This document shows positions 1 through 9,543 of a stretch of 64,000 bases of DNA, piece by piece. The translations under genes and the position numbers were made by a program. The stretch's first letter is position 1. Every line of letters starts with the position of its first letter. The stretch is from positions 29,870 through 93,869 of the forward strand of contig JASGDY010000055.1 in assembly GCA_047606825.1 (NCBI GenBank), given 5' to 3'. The DNA is from Rhizosphaericola sp047606825 (GTDB lineage Bacteria; Bacteroidota; Bacteroidia; Chitinophagales; Chitinophagaceae). Below the pieces are notes generated by a model. It saw only the letters and a list, made by a program, of their open reading frames with translations, made no database searches and had not been told where the DNA came from.

Positions 1-51
1 TTTAGACTTCCGTCCGAACAAAACAACCTCGGATACTTATCGGCAAAATAA
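1..51 (+). CDS. Possible 3' end of an upstream gene (partial)
   Basis: Frame 1 is open from the window edge to a TAA at 49-51 and gives 16 residues. Frame 2 is also open, to a TAA at 89-91, so the frame cannot be settled. In related loci a Wza-type export lipoprotein often precedes the Wzc-type gene, but nothing in these few codons identifies one. This is only a pointer that a gene may end here. Confidence 0.2.
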   Translation, partial: FRLPSEQNNLGYLSAK

Positions 52-102
52 AGTGCCAAAACAATTCATTTTTATTCATAAAGGACTTTAATACATATAA
101 TC

Positions 103-2442
103 GTGGGCAAATATCAAAGTGATGTGGATTGGGATATAGACCGAGGGCAGGTAGGCTTTGACTTCTCTGCACTATTGCAAAAGGTAAAATCTTTGTGGGC
201 GTGGATGCTAATGAGCGTTTCTGCGTTCCTCTCCATTGCGGTACTTTACCTTTATTGTACGCCTAAAGTGTACAAATCCTCGGCTCAACTTTTGATCAAA
301 AACAATGACAACAAGATGTCCGGTGGGGGGTCTGGTACTTTCTCCACTCTGCAGGATTTGGGAATTATAAGAGGCAGCTATAACGTCAACAATGAAGAAG
401 GCGTACTGCAAAGTTTTATTTTGATGAGCCGGGTAGTCCGTGATTTGGACCTTAATGCTGCTCTATCGGCCAAGTCCGGATTAAAGACCCTGTCGCTTTA
501 TGGCAGTAACAGCCCTTACAACATTCGTCTATTGGATGACCGATCTGATTCCACAGCTATTTTGCCTGTCTATCGGATTATTGATAAAGGAACTTCCTTT
601 TTACTGCGTTCGGAAGGGTCGAAAGATATTGTGGGCAGTTGGGAGCGACCACTTAATCTACCAGAAGCCGATATTGTAGTGTCTCGCAATACTGTTGCAA
701 AGTTTGATGGGGACAAGACCAAAATCTTTTTTTCCGTCCAACCTTTCAAAGCGACCACCAATGCATTGCGGAAGCAATTAAGCGTTTCATTGCCAGACAA
801 AAATGCCGACCTCATCAACCTGAGCATCTCCAATTCCGTTCAGGAGAGAGGCGACGCCATTCTCAATACATTGATCAAGGAATACCTGCAAAGTAATATA
901 GAAGACAACCGCCTTATCGCGGACAGTACGATTTCTTTTGTCAACCAACGGATTGACAGCGTAGGGCGTGAACTCGGAATCGTGGAGCATACGATTTCGC
1001 AATTCAAGGAACAGAACAAAATCACAGATCTTTCAGAACAGGGAAAAATGCTGGTCAGTGTAGCAGCCGATGCCAACCAAAAGTTAGGAGAACAGTCCAC
1101 TTTATTAAACGTGGTGACTGCCCTCGAAAGCTATATGCAAAAGAATATAGGCGTAACCAGCATCATCCCTGCGTCTCTCATGGTAGAGGACGGGACGCTT
1201 ACTGGCTACCTCCAGAATTACAATCAATTGGTTATTCATCGGCAACAGTTGATACTCAATTATAATCCGGGAAGCGATATCGTCAAAAACGTGGATCAGC
1301 AAATCATAAACCTAAGGCAGGATATATTGAATAGTTTGCGTTCCATCAAAAACTCCGCAACAATAGTGGTATCAGATTTGACACGGCGCAACCGTCTTTT
1401 TGAACAGCAGATGGAAACGGTACCCAATAAGGAAAAAACCTTGATCGGTATCATGCGTCAGCAGAGCCTTAAACAAGACCTCTACTTGTTCCTGTTGCAG
1501 AAAAAAGAAGAAGCAGAGATAACCAAAAATTCCACCATCGCCAATGCCAAAGTCGTGGACTATGCCCAAACCGACGACAGGCCTGTAGCCCCTAGGAAAC
1601 CACAGATTTTGGCGATTGCACTACTGGCAGGGATTGTCATGCCATTTGCCGTCAGTTATCTTTTCCAATTGCTCAATACCAATGTCATCAACGCGGCAGA
1701 CCTTAGAAAGCATACCTCCATACCGCTATTGGCAGAGCTCGGTAAATATGATGGCGAGGGGGAGGTTATCGACGGTGGAAGACTGCATAACAACCTTATC
1801 AGTGAGCAGTTCAGGATATTACGCACCAATCTAAGTTTTTTGGCGGCAGACTGTCCGCACAAGATCGTTGCGATTACGTCAAGCATGTCCGGTGAAGGAA
1901 AATCGTTTATTGCCATCCACCTCGCCCAATTCCTTAGCTTAGCTGGCAAGAGAGTACTACTAATGGAAATGGATTTGCGCCATCCTAAAGTATTGCAATA
2001 TATGGGATTAACCCCTGGTGTAGGCTTTACCAATTATATCATAGACCACACAGTGTCCGCCGAAGCAATTATTAGAAATTATGCCAAGGACGCATGTTCT
2101 TTTGACATCATTGGCTCTGGCCCCATACCTCCCAATGCTGCCGAGCTGATCGGCAACCAACGTACCGAGATGTTGCTGGAACGCCTGCGTGGCCAATATG
2201 ATTATATTATTATCGATACTGCCCCGTGTATCGTGACAGATGCCGTTTTGCTTTCGCAAAAGTCCGATATTACCCTTTTTGTCGTACGTTCCAAAGTGAC
2301 GCCGGTCAAACAATTACAGAATGTCAGAGAACTACAGTTAAATGGTCGACTTAAAAATACGCAAATCGTACTTAATGGCATAGACTACAAACGGTTAGGC
2401 TATTATGGATACTACAATTACACACATAGTTATACCTCCTAA
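103..2442 (+). CDS. Wzc-type polysaccharide co-polymerase fused to a BY-family tyrosine kinase
   Basis: Inner-membrane protein that controls chain length and export of a surface polysaccharide and phosphorylates itself on a C-terminal tyrosine cluster. A Wzz-type region follows a first membrane segment (about residues 32-52). A long periplasmic part with coiled-coil stretches leads to a second segment (about 504-526), then the cytoplasmic BY-kinase. The Walker A motif GEGKS is at 597-601 (K600), the Walker A' motif MDLRHP has Asp624, and the Walker B motif IIIDTAP has Asp705. The tail from about 762 carries a Tyr cluster (YYGYYNY). The start is a GTG with AAGGAC about 15 nt upstream. At 779 residues it has the usual length for the fused form. 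It heads the polysaccharide locus, and gmd follows after 30 nt. Confidence 0.9.
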   Translation: MGKYQSDVDWDIDRGQVGFDFSALLQKVKSLWAWMLMSVSAFLSIAVLYLYCTPKVYKSSAQLLIKNNDNKMSGGGSGTFSTLQDLGIIRGSYNVNNEEGVLQSFILMSRVVRDLDLNAALSAKSGLKTLSLYGSNSPYNIRLLDDRSDSTAILPVYRIIDKGTSFLLRSEGSKDIVGSWERPLNLPEADIVVSRNTVAKFDGDKTKIFFSVQPFKATTNALRKQLSVSLPDKNADLINLSISNSVQERGDAILNTLIKEYLQSNIEDNRLIADSTISFVNQRIDSVGRELGIVEHTISQFKEQNKITDLSEQGKMLVSVAADANQKLGEQSTLLNVVTALESYMQKNIGVTSIIPASLMVEDGTLTGYLQNYNQLVIHRQQLILNYNPGSDIVKNVDQQIINLRQDILNSLRSIKNSATIVVSDLTRRNRLFEQQMETVPNKEKTLIGIMRQQSLKQDLYLFLLQKKEEAEITKNSTIANAKVVDYAQTDDRPVAPRKPQILAIALLAGIVMPFAVSYLFQLLNTNVINAADLRKHTSIPLLAELGKYDGEGEVIDGGRLHNNLISEQFRILRTNLSFLAADCPHKIVAITSSMSGEGKSFIAIHLAQFLSLAGKRVLLMEMDLRHPKVLQYMGLTPGVGFTNYIIDHTVSAEAIIRNYAKDACSFDIIGSGPIPPNAAELIGNQRTEMLLERLRGQYDYIIIDTAPCIVTDAVLLSQKSDITLFVVRSKVTPVKQLQNVRELQLNGRLKNTQIVLNGIDYKRLGYYGYYNYTHSYTS

Positions 2443-2472
2443 ACATACATATACCTCTAAAAAGTTAATAAC

Positions 2473-3570
2473 ATGAAAACCGCATTAATTACAGGTGTCA
2501 ACGGACAGGACGGAGCCTACTTGGCAGAGTTGTTATTGTCCAAAGGCTATTGTGTCCACGGTTTGAAAAGACGTTCTTCCCTTTTCAACACGGAACGCAT
2601 CGATCATCTCTACCAAGATCCGCACGATCCCAATGTACGCTTTAAGCTGCATTATGGCGACATGACCGACAGTACCAACCTTATACGTGTCATACAGGAA
2701 ACGCAGCCAGACGAGATCTACAATCTCGCGGCCATGAGCCATGTCAAAGTCAGCTTTGACGAGCCGGAATACACCGCCAATGCAGACGGTATTGGCACTT
2801 TGCGCTTGTTGGAGGCAATTCGTATTCTAAACATGGAAAAGAAAACCCGCATCTACCAGGCATCTACTTCTGAACTGTATGGTTTGGTGCAGGAAGTCCC
2901 CCAAAGGGAAACCACACCTTTTTATCCCCGTAGTCCCTATGCGGTGGCAAAACTGTATGGCTACTGGATCACGGTCAACTATCGCGAGGCTTATGACTTG
3001 TATGCCTGCAATGGTATCTTATTCAACCACGAGAGCCCCCTGCGCGGAGAAACTTTCGTTACGCGCAAAATCACGCGTGCCGTAGCTGCCATTGCTTTGG
3101 GCAAGCAGGACAAGCTTTTTTTGGGCAATCTCGATTCCCAACGGGACTGGGGCCATGCCAAGGATTATGTCAAGGCGATGTGGCTCATCCTACAGCAGGA
3201 CAATCCTTCGGACTATGTGATTGCGACCGGTATTACGACAAGGGTAAGGGATTTTGTTAAGAAAGCGTTTGCAGAGGTCGGCATAGAACTCGTATTTATG
3301 GGAGACGGTGCAGAAGAAAAAGGATACGTGGCGGTATGTAACAATCCTGACTATACATTGGAGATAGGAAAGGAAGTCGTGTCTGTTGACCCGGACTATT
3401 TCCGTCCTACTGAAGTAGACCTGCTGATCGGCGACCCCACCAAGTCCAAAACACAATTGGGCTGGGAACCGGAATATGATCTGGACGGACTGGTCAAGGA
3501 GATGGTGGCATCCGACCTGGAAATATTCAAGAAGGATGTGAAAGCCGCTTGGGAGCAGCTTGCGGGATAA
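2473..3570 (+). CDS. gmd: GDP-mannose 4,6-dehydratase
   Basis: Converts GDP-D-mannose to GDP-4-keto-6-deoxymannose, the precursor of GDP-fucose, GDP-rhamnose and GDP-perosamine. It is an extended short-chain dehydrogenase: the NADP-binding TGVNGQDGAYL motif is near residue 7, the substrate loop STSELYG is near 131-137, and the catalytic pair is Tyr156/Lys160 in SPYAVAKLY. The conserved NHESP..RGETFVTRK segment reads SPLRGETF, where the family usually has SPRRGETF. The 365-residue length is typical. No GDP-fucose synthase (fcl) follows, although a fucosyltransferase-like gene lies at 6184, so the next step must be encoded elsewhere or the sugar is not fucose. Confidence 0.95.
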   Translation: MKTALITGVNGQDGAYLAELLLSKGYCVHGLKRRSSLFNTERIDHLYQDPHDPNVRFKLHYGDMTDSTNLIRVIQETQPDEIYNLAAMSHVKVSFDEPEYTANADGIGTLRLLEAIRILNMEKKTRIYQASTSELYGLVQEVPQRETTPFYPRSPYAVAKLYGYWITVNYREAYDLYACNGILFNHESPLRGETFVTRKITRAVAAIALGKQDKLFLGNLDSQRDWGHAKDYVKAMWLILQQDNPSDYVIATGITTRVRDFVKKAFAEVGIELVFMGDGAEEKGYVAVCNNPDYTLEIGKEVVSVDPDYFRPTEVDLLIGDPTKSKTQLGWEPEYDLDGLVKEMVASDLEIFKKDVKAAWEQLAG

Positions 3571-3715
3571 TTTCGAGATAGTGGATCGTTAGGGTTCCAT
3601 TGCTTGAGCGTATTCTACTATTGGTTAGAGTCTCTACCTATCACCAAAGCAATTGTTTTGGTCGGTGGAAACTCCAACCAATAGATTAAATATAAAAAAC
3701 AAAATAAACAATCGG

Positions 3716-5266
3716 ATGTCCTCACAGACCAATGCAGTAGCCAAACGTGTAGCGAAGAATACGGGTATTCTCTATGCCAAAATGGGAGTCACCATATTTA
3801 TTTCGCTTTATAGTACACGTCTGGTTCTTAATTCCTTAGGAGCTTCCGACTTTGGGATATTTAATGTTGTCGGGGGAGCTATTGCGATGTTGGGATTTTT
3901 GCATGTGGCAATGTCCGACGCGACGCAAAGATTTATGTCCTATGTGGAGGGAGAGGGTGATATAGAGAAAGAAAAGAGAATTTTCAACATCAGCCTGTTA
4001 CTGCATTTTGTAATTTCTTTAGTCGTAGGGATATTGCTCTTATGTACAGGCTATTTCTTTTTTAATGGTTTTTTGAATATAGCGGCATCCCGTATCGGTG
4101 CAGCCAGATTGGTATATGGCTGCTTAGTTGTCAGCACGATGTTTACGGTTATGTCGGTGCCTTACGAAGCCGTATTGAACGCGCATGAAAATATGCTGTA
4201 TTATTCCATTGTAGGCGTTGTGGAGGCATTATTGAAGTTAATGGTCGCTTTTTTAGTCGTAAATTCCAACGGAGACAAACTTGTAGTATATGGCGTATTG
4301 ATGGCATGTATTCCATTGATAGTACTGTCCATCATGCGTATATACTGCCACCGTCATTATCAAGAATGCCTAATAGCCCCGAGAAAATATTGGGACAAGA
4401 CTTTGATGCATGAGATGGCAAATTTTGCAGGATGGAATTTGCTGGGATGTTCGTCTGGTATAATAGCGGGATATGGTTCCAATATGATCCTAAACAAGTT
4501 TTTTGGAACGATATTAAACGCTGCAAATGGAATTTCAGGGCAGGTTAGCGGACAGCTTTTGGCCTTTTCCAATACGATGATGAAGGCTGTCAACCCAGTA
4601 ATCGTCAAGACTGAAGGTGCGGGAAATAGAGTCTCCATGTTTGAGATTTCTTTTATGGCAAGCAAATTAGGTCTTTTGGTCTTTTGTTTATTTGCCATCC
4701 CTTTTTATGTAGATTCAGGATATATTTTGCGGTTATGGCTTAAAGAGGTACCTCCATACACGTCCATTTTTATAGAAATTATCATCTTTCAAATCATGGT
4801 GGAGCAGATAACATTACCTTTGAACATTGCCATTTCTGCCGTCGGAAATATCAGAAGATTCAATATAGTAAGCAGTAGTATTCTATACAGTGAGGTTGCT
4901 GCACTATATATTTGTTTTGCAAATGGAATGCCACCTTACACAATGAGAATATTGGAACTGGGATCGGCGACATTGCTGGCATCGTATAGGGTATATTATT
5001 GTTCTGTACATTGTCGTATGGATGTGCATCTTTTTCTAAGAAAAGTATTTCTTTTTTGTTTTTTTTCAATTTTTCTTGATTTGGCAATCCTGCAATTATT
5101 CAGATATTATACCGGGAGTGAAATAGCCAGATTGATTTTGATTGTTTTGAGTTCCTCCTTGATTTTAACAGTTAGTTTCTATTTTGCAGGAATCGATGAG
5201 ACTCAGCAATTATTTTTTAAGTCAAAAATAAAAAAAGCATTTATTAGACAAAGGTTTCTTTTATAA
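3716..5266 (+). CDS. Wzx-type polysaccharide flippase (MATE/PST superfamily)
   Basis: Polytopic inner-membrane protein, about 516 residues with 12-14 hydrophobic segments, that probably flips lipid-linked oligosaccharide units to the periplasm. The beginning (TNAVAKRVAKNTGILYAKM) followed by a membrane segment, and the VVGGAIAMLGFL stretch, match Bacteroidota PST flippases. An in-frame TTG at 3653 would add 21 residues, but the ATG at 3716 is preferred because family similarity begins there. Codon use is AT-rich compared with gmd. It lies between the precursor gene and the glycosyltransferases, as expected for a Wzx/Wzy locus. Confidence 0.85.
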   Translation: MSSQTNAVAKRVAKNTGILYAKMGVTIFISLYSTRLVLNSLGASDFGIFNVVGGAIAMLGFLHVAMSDATQRFMSYVEGEGDIEKEKRIFNISLLLHFVISLVVGILLLCTGYFFFNGFLNIAASRIGAARLVYGCLVVSTMFTVMSVPYEAVLNAHENMLYYSIVGVVEALLKLMVAFLVVNSNGDKLVVYGVLMACIPLIVLSIMRIYCHRHYQECLIAPRKYWDKTLMHEMANFAGWNLLGCSSGIIAGYGSNMILNKFFGTILNAANGISGQVSGQLLAFSNTMMKAVNPVIVKTEGAGNRVSMFEISFMASKLGLLVFCLFAIPFYVDSGYILRLWLKEVPPYTSIFIEIIIFQIMVEQITLPLNIAISAVGNIRRFNIVSSSILYSEVAALYICFANGMPPYTMRILELGSATLLASYRVYYCSVHCRMDVHLFLRKVFLFCFFSIFLDLAILQLFRYYTGSEIARLILIVLSSSLILTVSFYFAGIDETQQLFFKSKIKKAFIRQRFLL

Positions 5267-5355
5267 AAAAAAGTACAAAACAAATAAAAATGCTTTTTAA
5301 TTTTTGAAAATATTAAGCATAAAAACATATAACGATATGCCTTAAATTTCTGACA

Positions 5356-6156
5356 ATGATCAAATTAGATAAAGAATATACCGTTTATGTAAGTTCATCA
5401 GATGCTTATTCAGATATCTGGGATTTGTTCTTTGATTTATTTAAGAAATATTGGTCAGGCTTTGATGGGCAGATCGTATTGAATACGGAGACTAAAAGTT
5501 ACCACAGGCCAGACCTCAACATCGTATGCACGCAGGTAGGAGAGTTAGGGGCATTTGGCAAAACATTCAGGGCAGGATTGGATAAGATTGCCACAGATGC
5601 TGTGTTGCTCATCATGATTGATTATATTTTTATGGGCGACGTGGATGTCCGTAAATTGGATGCCTATTTTAATTTTTTCCAGTCCAATGATTTAGATTCG
5701 CTATGTCTGGCGGCGCAGTATTATCCAAATAGATTGCCAAGTCAGCAGGAGGACCTTGTTTTGGTACATCCTCCGGCACCCAATGTTATGTTTTCTTATC
5801 AGGTGGCATTTTGGAAAAAGGCAGTTTTGCGGGAAATGGCATTACCGCATGAAAACCCTTGGATGTCTGAATGGTTTGGGACTCGACGGGCAGAAAAGAT
5901 GAGAATTAAATTGGCCGCCGTAAAAACGAAACGTGATGCGCCTATAACCTATGATCTGAAAGGATGCCTGCATCAAGGCAAATGGCTTCAAAATGCGGTA
6001 GATTTTTTAAACGGAATTCAATATCATGGGATTGATTTTAGTAGAAGAGGTATTTACACAAATGAATACCAAACATTATTGTTTAGATTTAAGCTGAAAT
6101 ATACGATTTGGAAGACAGGCTTAAAGGGAAGTTATTGGGATTTAATAAAAAGATGA
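5356..6156 (+). CDS. Putative capsule-locus glycosyltransferase
   Basis: A 266-residue soluble protein. The opening YTVYVSSSDAYSDIWDLFF, the phrase VLNTETKSY, and an acidic hydrophobic strand VLLIMIDYIFMGDVDV (about residues 85-100) look like a glycosyltransferase family common in Bacteroides capsule loci, where this strand would carry the nucleotide-sugar/metal site. That assignment comes from remembered family patterns and not from a search. No membrane segment is seen. It sits between wzx and the fucosyltransferase-like gene. The acceptor and donor are unknown. Confidence 0.55.
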   Translation: MIKLDKEYTVYVSSSDAYSDIWDLFFDLFKKYWSGFDGQIVLNTETKSYHRPDLNIVCTQVGELGAFGKTFRAGLDKIATDAVLLIMIDYIFMGDVDVRKLDAYFNFFQSNDLDSLCLAAQYYPNRLPSQQEDLVLVHPPAPNVMFSYQVAFWKKAVLREMALPHENPWMSEWFGTRRAEKMRIKLAAVKTKRDAPITYDLKGCLHQGKWLQNAVDFLNGIQYHGIDFSRRGIYTNEYQTLLFRFKLKYTIWKTGLKGSYWDLIKR

Positions 6157-6183
6157 ATTGTTTTTATAGATATTCATAAGGCA

Positions 6184-7164
6184 TTGAAACATCGCTTAAA
6201 AAATATTATTCAAAAAGTAGTGACGCGCATTTGGTCCGACATGGTGTCCTATTGTAGGGAGAAACGCATTTATCCTTACTTATATCGCTCTTACTGGCAT
6301 TGTCTGATAAAGGGACAATCTTCAGGCAAGGACACATCAACATTGTTTTTGGCTGCTCGTCCCAATCCAGGTGCGGGTATCGGGCATCAGATGGCTAACT
6401 GGATTGCCGGATATTGGTATGCCCGTCAGTTTGGGTTACAATTTGCGCATATTCCTTTTGCTCCCGAGAAATGGGAGCGTTTTTTAGGGTTTGGAGCACA
6501 CGAATCCAACGTCTCGGATCTTAGGAAGAATGGTTATAAGATGATACGTATCCCACTTTTTGACGAGGCAAACGAAAACGAAGTCCGTTTGGTAAAGAAA
6601 ATAATTGACGCGTATGGTAATAAGAAAGTTGTTTTCATTTGTGAGCAAGACCAGTATTACAAGGATCAGTTTGGCGTGACGGAAGACCTCCGGCAGAAAT
6701 TTTACAATGCGGAGTCAAGAGCAGCAGACCAACTTGTTTTTAATAAAGCACATTTCAATATAGCATTGCATGTACGACGCGGAGATATAGTGGCTGGTAA
6801 AGACGAAAATCCAAACTTGCAGATGCGTTTTCAGGATAATGCCTATTTTGTCGAAGTACTAAAAAGAGCACTTGCGGAAGTCAAAGAGAACAAGACTATT
6901 GATATTTACTTGTTTTCCCAAGGACAGCCGGAGGACTTCAAAGCCTTTAACCAATTTGACAATTTGCATTTGTGCTTGGATATGAATGCGATGGATTCTT
7001 TCCTGCACATGGTGTACGCCGACGCGTTGATAACGAGCAAAAGTTCGTTCTCATATAAGCCGGCATTGCTCAACAGAGGTGTAAAATATGTGCCAGATGG
7101 TTTTTGGCATGGTTATCCGGAAAAAGAGGATTGGGTGTTGATAGATGAGAACCGTCGTTGGTGA
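6184..7164 (+). CDS. Fucosyltransferase-like protein (GT11-like)
   Basis: Probably transfers a deoxyhexose from a GDP-sugar to the growing repeat unit. The fucosyltransferase signature HVRRGD is at about residues 196-201. A C-terminal DALITSKSSFSYKPALLNRG segment resembles the GT11 'SxSSFS' donor-site region, and PNPGAGIGHQMANWIAGYWY near the N-terminus resembles the family's opening G-N-x-Q region. The start is a TTG at 6184; an ATG at 6241 would remove 19 residues. GT11 is the best fit, but a related GDP-sugar transferase is possible. The presence of gmd upstream agrees with a GDP-deoxysugar donor. Confidence 0.65.
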   Translation: MKHRLKNIIQKVVTRIWSDMVSYCREKRIYPYLYRSYWHCLIKGQSSGKDTSTLFLAARPNPGAGIGHQMANWIAGYWYARQFGLQFAHIPFAPEKWERFLGFGAHESNVSDLRKNGYKMIRIPLFDEANENEVRLVKKIIDAYGNKKVVFICEQDQYYKDQFGVTEDLRQKFYNAESRAADQLVFNKAHFNIALHVRRGDIVAGKDENPNLQMRFQDNAYFVEVLKRALAEVKENKTIDIYLFSQGQPEDFKAFNQFDNLHLCLDMNAMDSFLHMVYADALITSKSSFSYKPALLNRGVKYVPDGFWHGYPEKEDWVLIDENRRW

Positions 7165-7317
7165 AAGAAAATCAATGGTTGGAGGATGGATGTCTCTATT
7201 TTGGTGAGGCATATCGAGCTGAAATAAATGAACTTGCATAGACGGAGTTCCATAGAGACTGAACGTACAAATTGCTTTTCAACTCTTGATTAGTATTATT
7301 GAATATAAGTGAATACA

Positions 7318-8289
7318 ATGAACCAACCGACAATATTTACTTTAAAGGCTTTGCGTTCGATATACGCTAAGGCATTTCGCGTACCCGTGTTGACAAGACC
7401 GGTATGTGAACAGAAGCCTGACAAGGTATCGCAGATGATATATGACAGGTTGGTGGATGACAGACCATGCATGGTTGCACGTTTCGGAGCATTTGAATTG
7501 AACGCAACTGTTAATTTCCTGGGAGTGAAAAATGGAGAACATGACAGCGGCAAATACATACAAGGGAAGAGTTTGGATTGGTGGTGGAACAAAAAATTGT
7601 TGGAACACATGGAAAGTAACGCAGGTTTTTTTCCGCCTACAGAAGAAAAAATTACCCAATTCTGTGAACTGTTGTTGGAAGACATGAAAGAGGTGGACAT
7701 ATTGGGCAGTTGGTTGGCAGAAGAGAAATACTTTAATGCGGAAGGCAATAGATGGGAAAGTGTGAACCTTGAATTGTTAAATCCATTTTTTACGTCAAAT
7801 CCATGGACAAAAGCATTAAAAGATAAGACTGTATTGGTAGTACATCCATTTAATAAATTAATTGAATACCAATACCAGACAAATCGTGAACATATTTTCG
7901 AGAATAAAGAAGTCCTACCCAAGTTCTCTCTTATGACGATTCAGGCAGTGCAGAGTATAGGTGGGTATGGTGGTAGGTTTGGCTCTTGGTTCCAGGCATT
8001 GGATTGGATGAAGGATGAAATAGACCAAAGGGACTATGATATCGCCTTGGTCGGTTGCGGTGCTTATGGCTTCCCATTGGCTGCGCACGTCAAGCGTCAG
8101 GGAAAAAAAGCAGTGCATTTGGGAGGTGCCTTGCAGCTTCTTTTTGGAATAAGAGGTAAGCGATGGGAGGATGCCAACTATAATGATCAGTATAACTATG
8201 CGCAGTTCATGAATGAATATTGGGTAAAGCCGGGAGATGATCTAAAACCTCATAACGCTTGTGCAGTGGAAGGAGGCTGCTATTGGTGA
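7318..8289 (+). CDS. GT-D fold glycosyltransferase-like protein
   Basis: A soluble protein of 323 residues from the ATG at 7318; a GTG three codons earlier is also possible. The segment PCMVARFGAFEL (about residues 50-61) matches the 'RxGxxE' feature of GT-D fold (DUF1792-like) enzymes found in capsule and adhesin glycosylation loci. A later VLVVHPFNKLIEYQY segment and the DIALVGCGAYGFPLAAHVKRQGKKAVHLGG stretch (quoted here as two parts: DIALVGCGAYG and FPLAAHVKRQGKKAVHLGG) suit the C-terminal nucleotide-binding half. The sugar is unknown. The next gene starts within its stop codon. Confidence 0.6.
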   Translation: MNQPTIFTLKALRSIYAKAFRVPVLTRPVCEQKPDKVSQMIYDRLVDDRPCMVARFGAFELNATVNFLGVKNGEHDSGKYIQGKSLDWWWNKKLLEHMESNAGFFPPTEEKITQFCELLLEDMKEVDILGSWLAEEKYFNAEGNRWESVNLELLNPFFTSNPWTKALKDKTVLVVHPFNKLIEYQYQTNREHIFENKEVLPKFSLMTIQAVQSIGGYGGRFGSWFQALDWMKDEIDQRDYDIALVGCGAYGFPLAAHVKRQGKKAVHLGGALQLLFGIRGKRWEDANYNDQYNYAQFMNEYWVKPGDDLKPHNACAVEGGCYW

Positions 8290-9533
8290 ATATGGATATC
8301 CGCAAAAAAGCAATCTACCTTTTTCCGGTGCTTATATTTTTAAATACGCTGCAGTCACCGAACCAGTGGAATGTATTCCCAATTGGAAACACAACTACTG
8401 GATGGCTGGTAAATATTGCCGTCATTTATAGTTGTTTTTGGTATAAGAATATTTTTTTTTATCCAGCAAATAAGAGAGACTATCTGTCCATTTGGATATA
8501 TCTATTATGGGTTGGTGCGATGTCAATAAAAGGCTTTTGGATAGCAGAAGGATATTGGGAATGGAAGCAATGTGTTAGTGGAACTATTATATTATCCTTA
8601 CCCTTGTTGGTTTTTCCATTTTCACTCCCATGGCTTTGTCGGAATGTATTGAAATTTTGGCTGAGATATACCCTTCCTCTTTTTGGTCTTTTTTTCTGCT
8701 GGACTGTTGAAAAAGGGTCATATCAGTTTTTATTAGGCCCTATATTCCTATTGGGGTGTTTTTTGCCATTGATTCCGACAAAGTGGAGGTATCTTTTGTT
8801 GGGATTGTTAATCTTGATGCTTTTGATTGATTTTGGTGCAAGAAGCCAAGTAATAAAGGCGGCGGTGGCTTTATTGATAAGCGTGGGGGTCTATTTTAGA
8901 AACAGGATTTCTGTTGTATGGCTAAGAATACTCTTTTGGGGCTTGTGTATTTTGCCAATTGTGCTATTAATATTAGGAATAGCGGGAATATTTAATCCGT
9001 TTAAGGATTTGTCGGATCATAGTGGAAACTTTGTAGAACAAACCGTCATAAATGGAGAAGTGCAAGACGATGATCTCGCCGCAGATACACGAACCTTTAT
9101 TTATCAGGAAGTGATAAACTCGGCGGTAACACATCATTATCTCTGGATTGGGAGAACTCCGGCCAGGGGAAATGACTCAGAAGTTTTTGGTGAATACAAT
9201 GCGGAAGAATTACACACCGGGAAATACGAACGCCACCAGAACGAGCTCTGTTTCCCAAGCGTGTTTACTTGGTTGGGGGTTGTTGGGATGTTGTTATATT
9301 GTTTTTTTTACCTGAAAAGTGCTTATTTGGCTTTATACCGCTCTAACAATATCTATATGAAGTTAGTAGGGATAATAATCGCATTTCATTTTATGTATGG
9401 TTGGGTAGAAGACACCAACTCTTTTGACATTATAAATATCAGTCTATGGATGTTTATTGCGATGGGCTTTTCAGAAGCCTTCCGCAAAATGACCAACAAA
9501 GAGTATGAACATTGGCTAAAACGGATTTTTTAA
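8286..9533 (+). CDS. Wzy-like O-antigen/capsule polymerase
   Basis: Integral membrane protein of about 415 residues with 10-12 hydrophobic segments, probably the repeat-unit polymerase of the locus. The conserved-type core is FGARSQVIKAAVALLISVG, followed by a large loop (about residues 235-320) and a C-terminal HQNELCFPSVFTWLGVVGML stretch, the layout of Wzy/ligase proteins. An AGGAGG at 8271-8276 lies 9 nt before a GTG at 8286 that overlaps the upstream TGA. An ATG at 8292 is the other candidate. The GTG fits the spacing and suggests translational coupling. Confidence 0.7.
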   Translation: MNMDIRKKAIYLFPVLIFLNTLQSPNQWNVFPIGNTTTGWLVNIAVIYSCFWYKNIFFYPANKRDYLSIWIYLLWVGAMSIKGFWIAEGYWEWKQCVSGTIILSLPLLVFPFSLPWLCRNVLKFWLRYTLPLFGLFFCWTVEKGSYQFLLGPIFLLGCFLPLIPTKWRYLLLGLLILMLLIDFGARSQVIKAAVALLISVGVYFRNRISVVWLRILFWGLCILPIVLLILGIAGIFNPFKDLSDHSGNFVEQTVINGEVQDDDLAADTRTFIYQEVINSAVTHHYLWIGRTPARGNDSEVFGEYNAEELHTGKYERHQNELCFPSVFTWLGVVGMLLYCFFYLKSAYLALYRSNNIYMKLVGIIIAFHFMYGWVEDTNSFDIINISLWMFIAMGFSEAFRKMTNKEYEHWLKRIF

Positions 9534-9543
9534 ATTTAATTAT

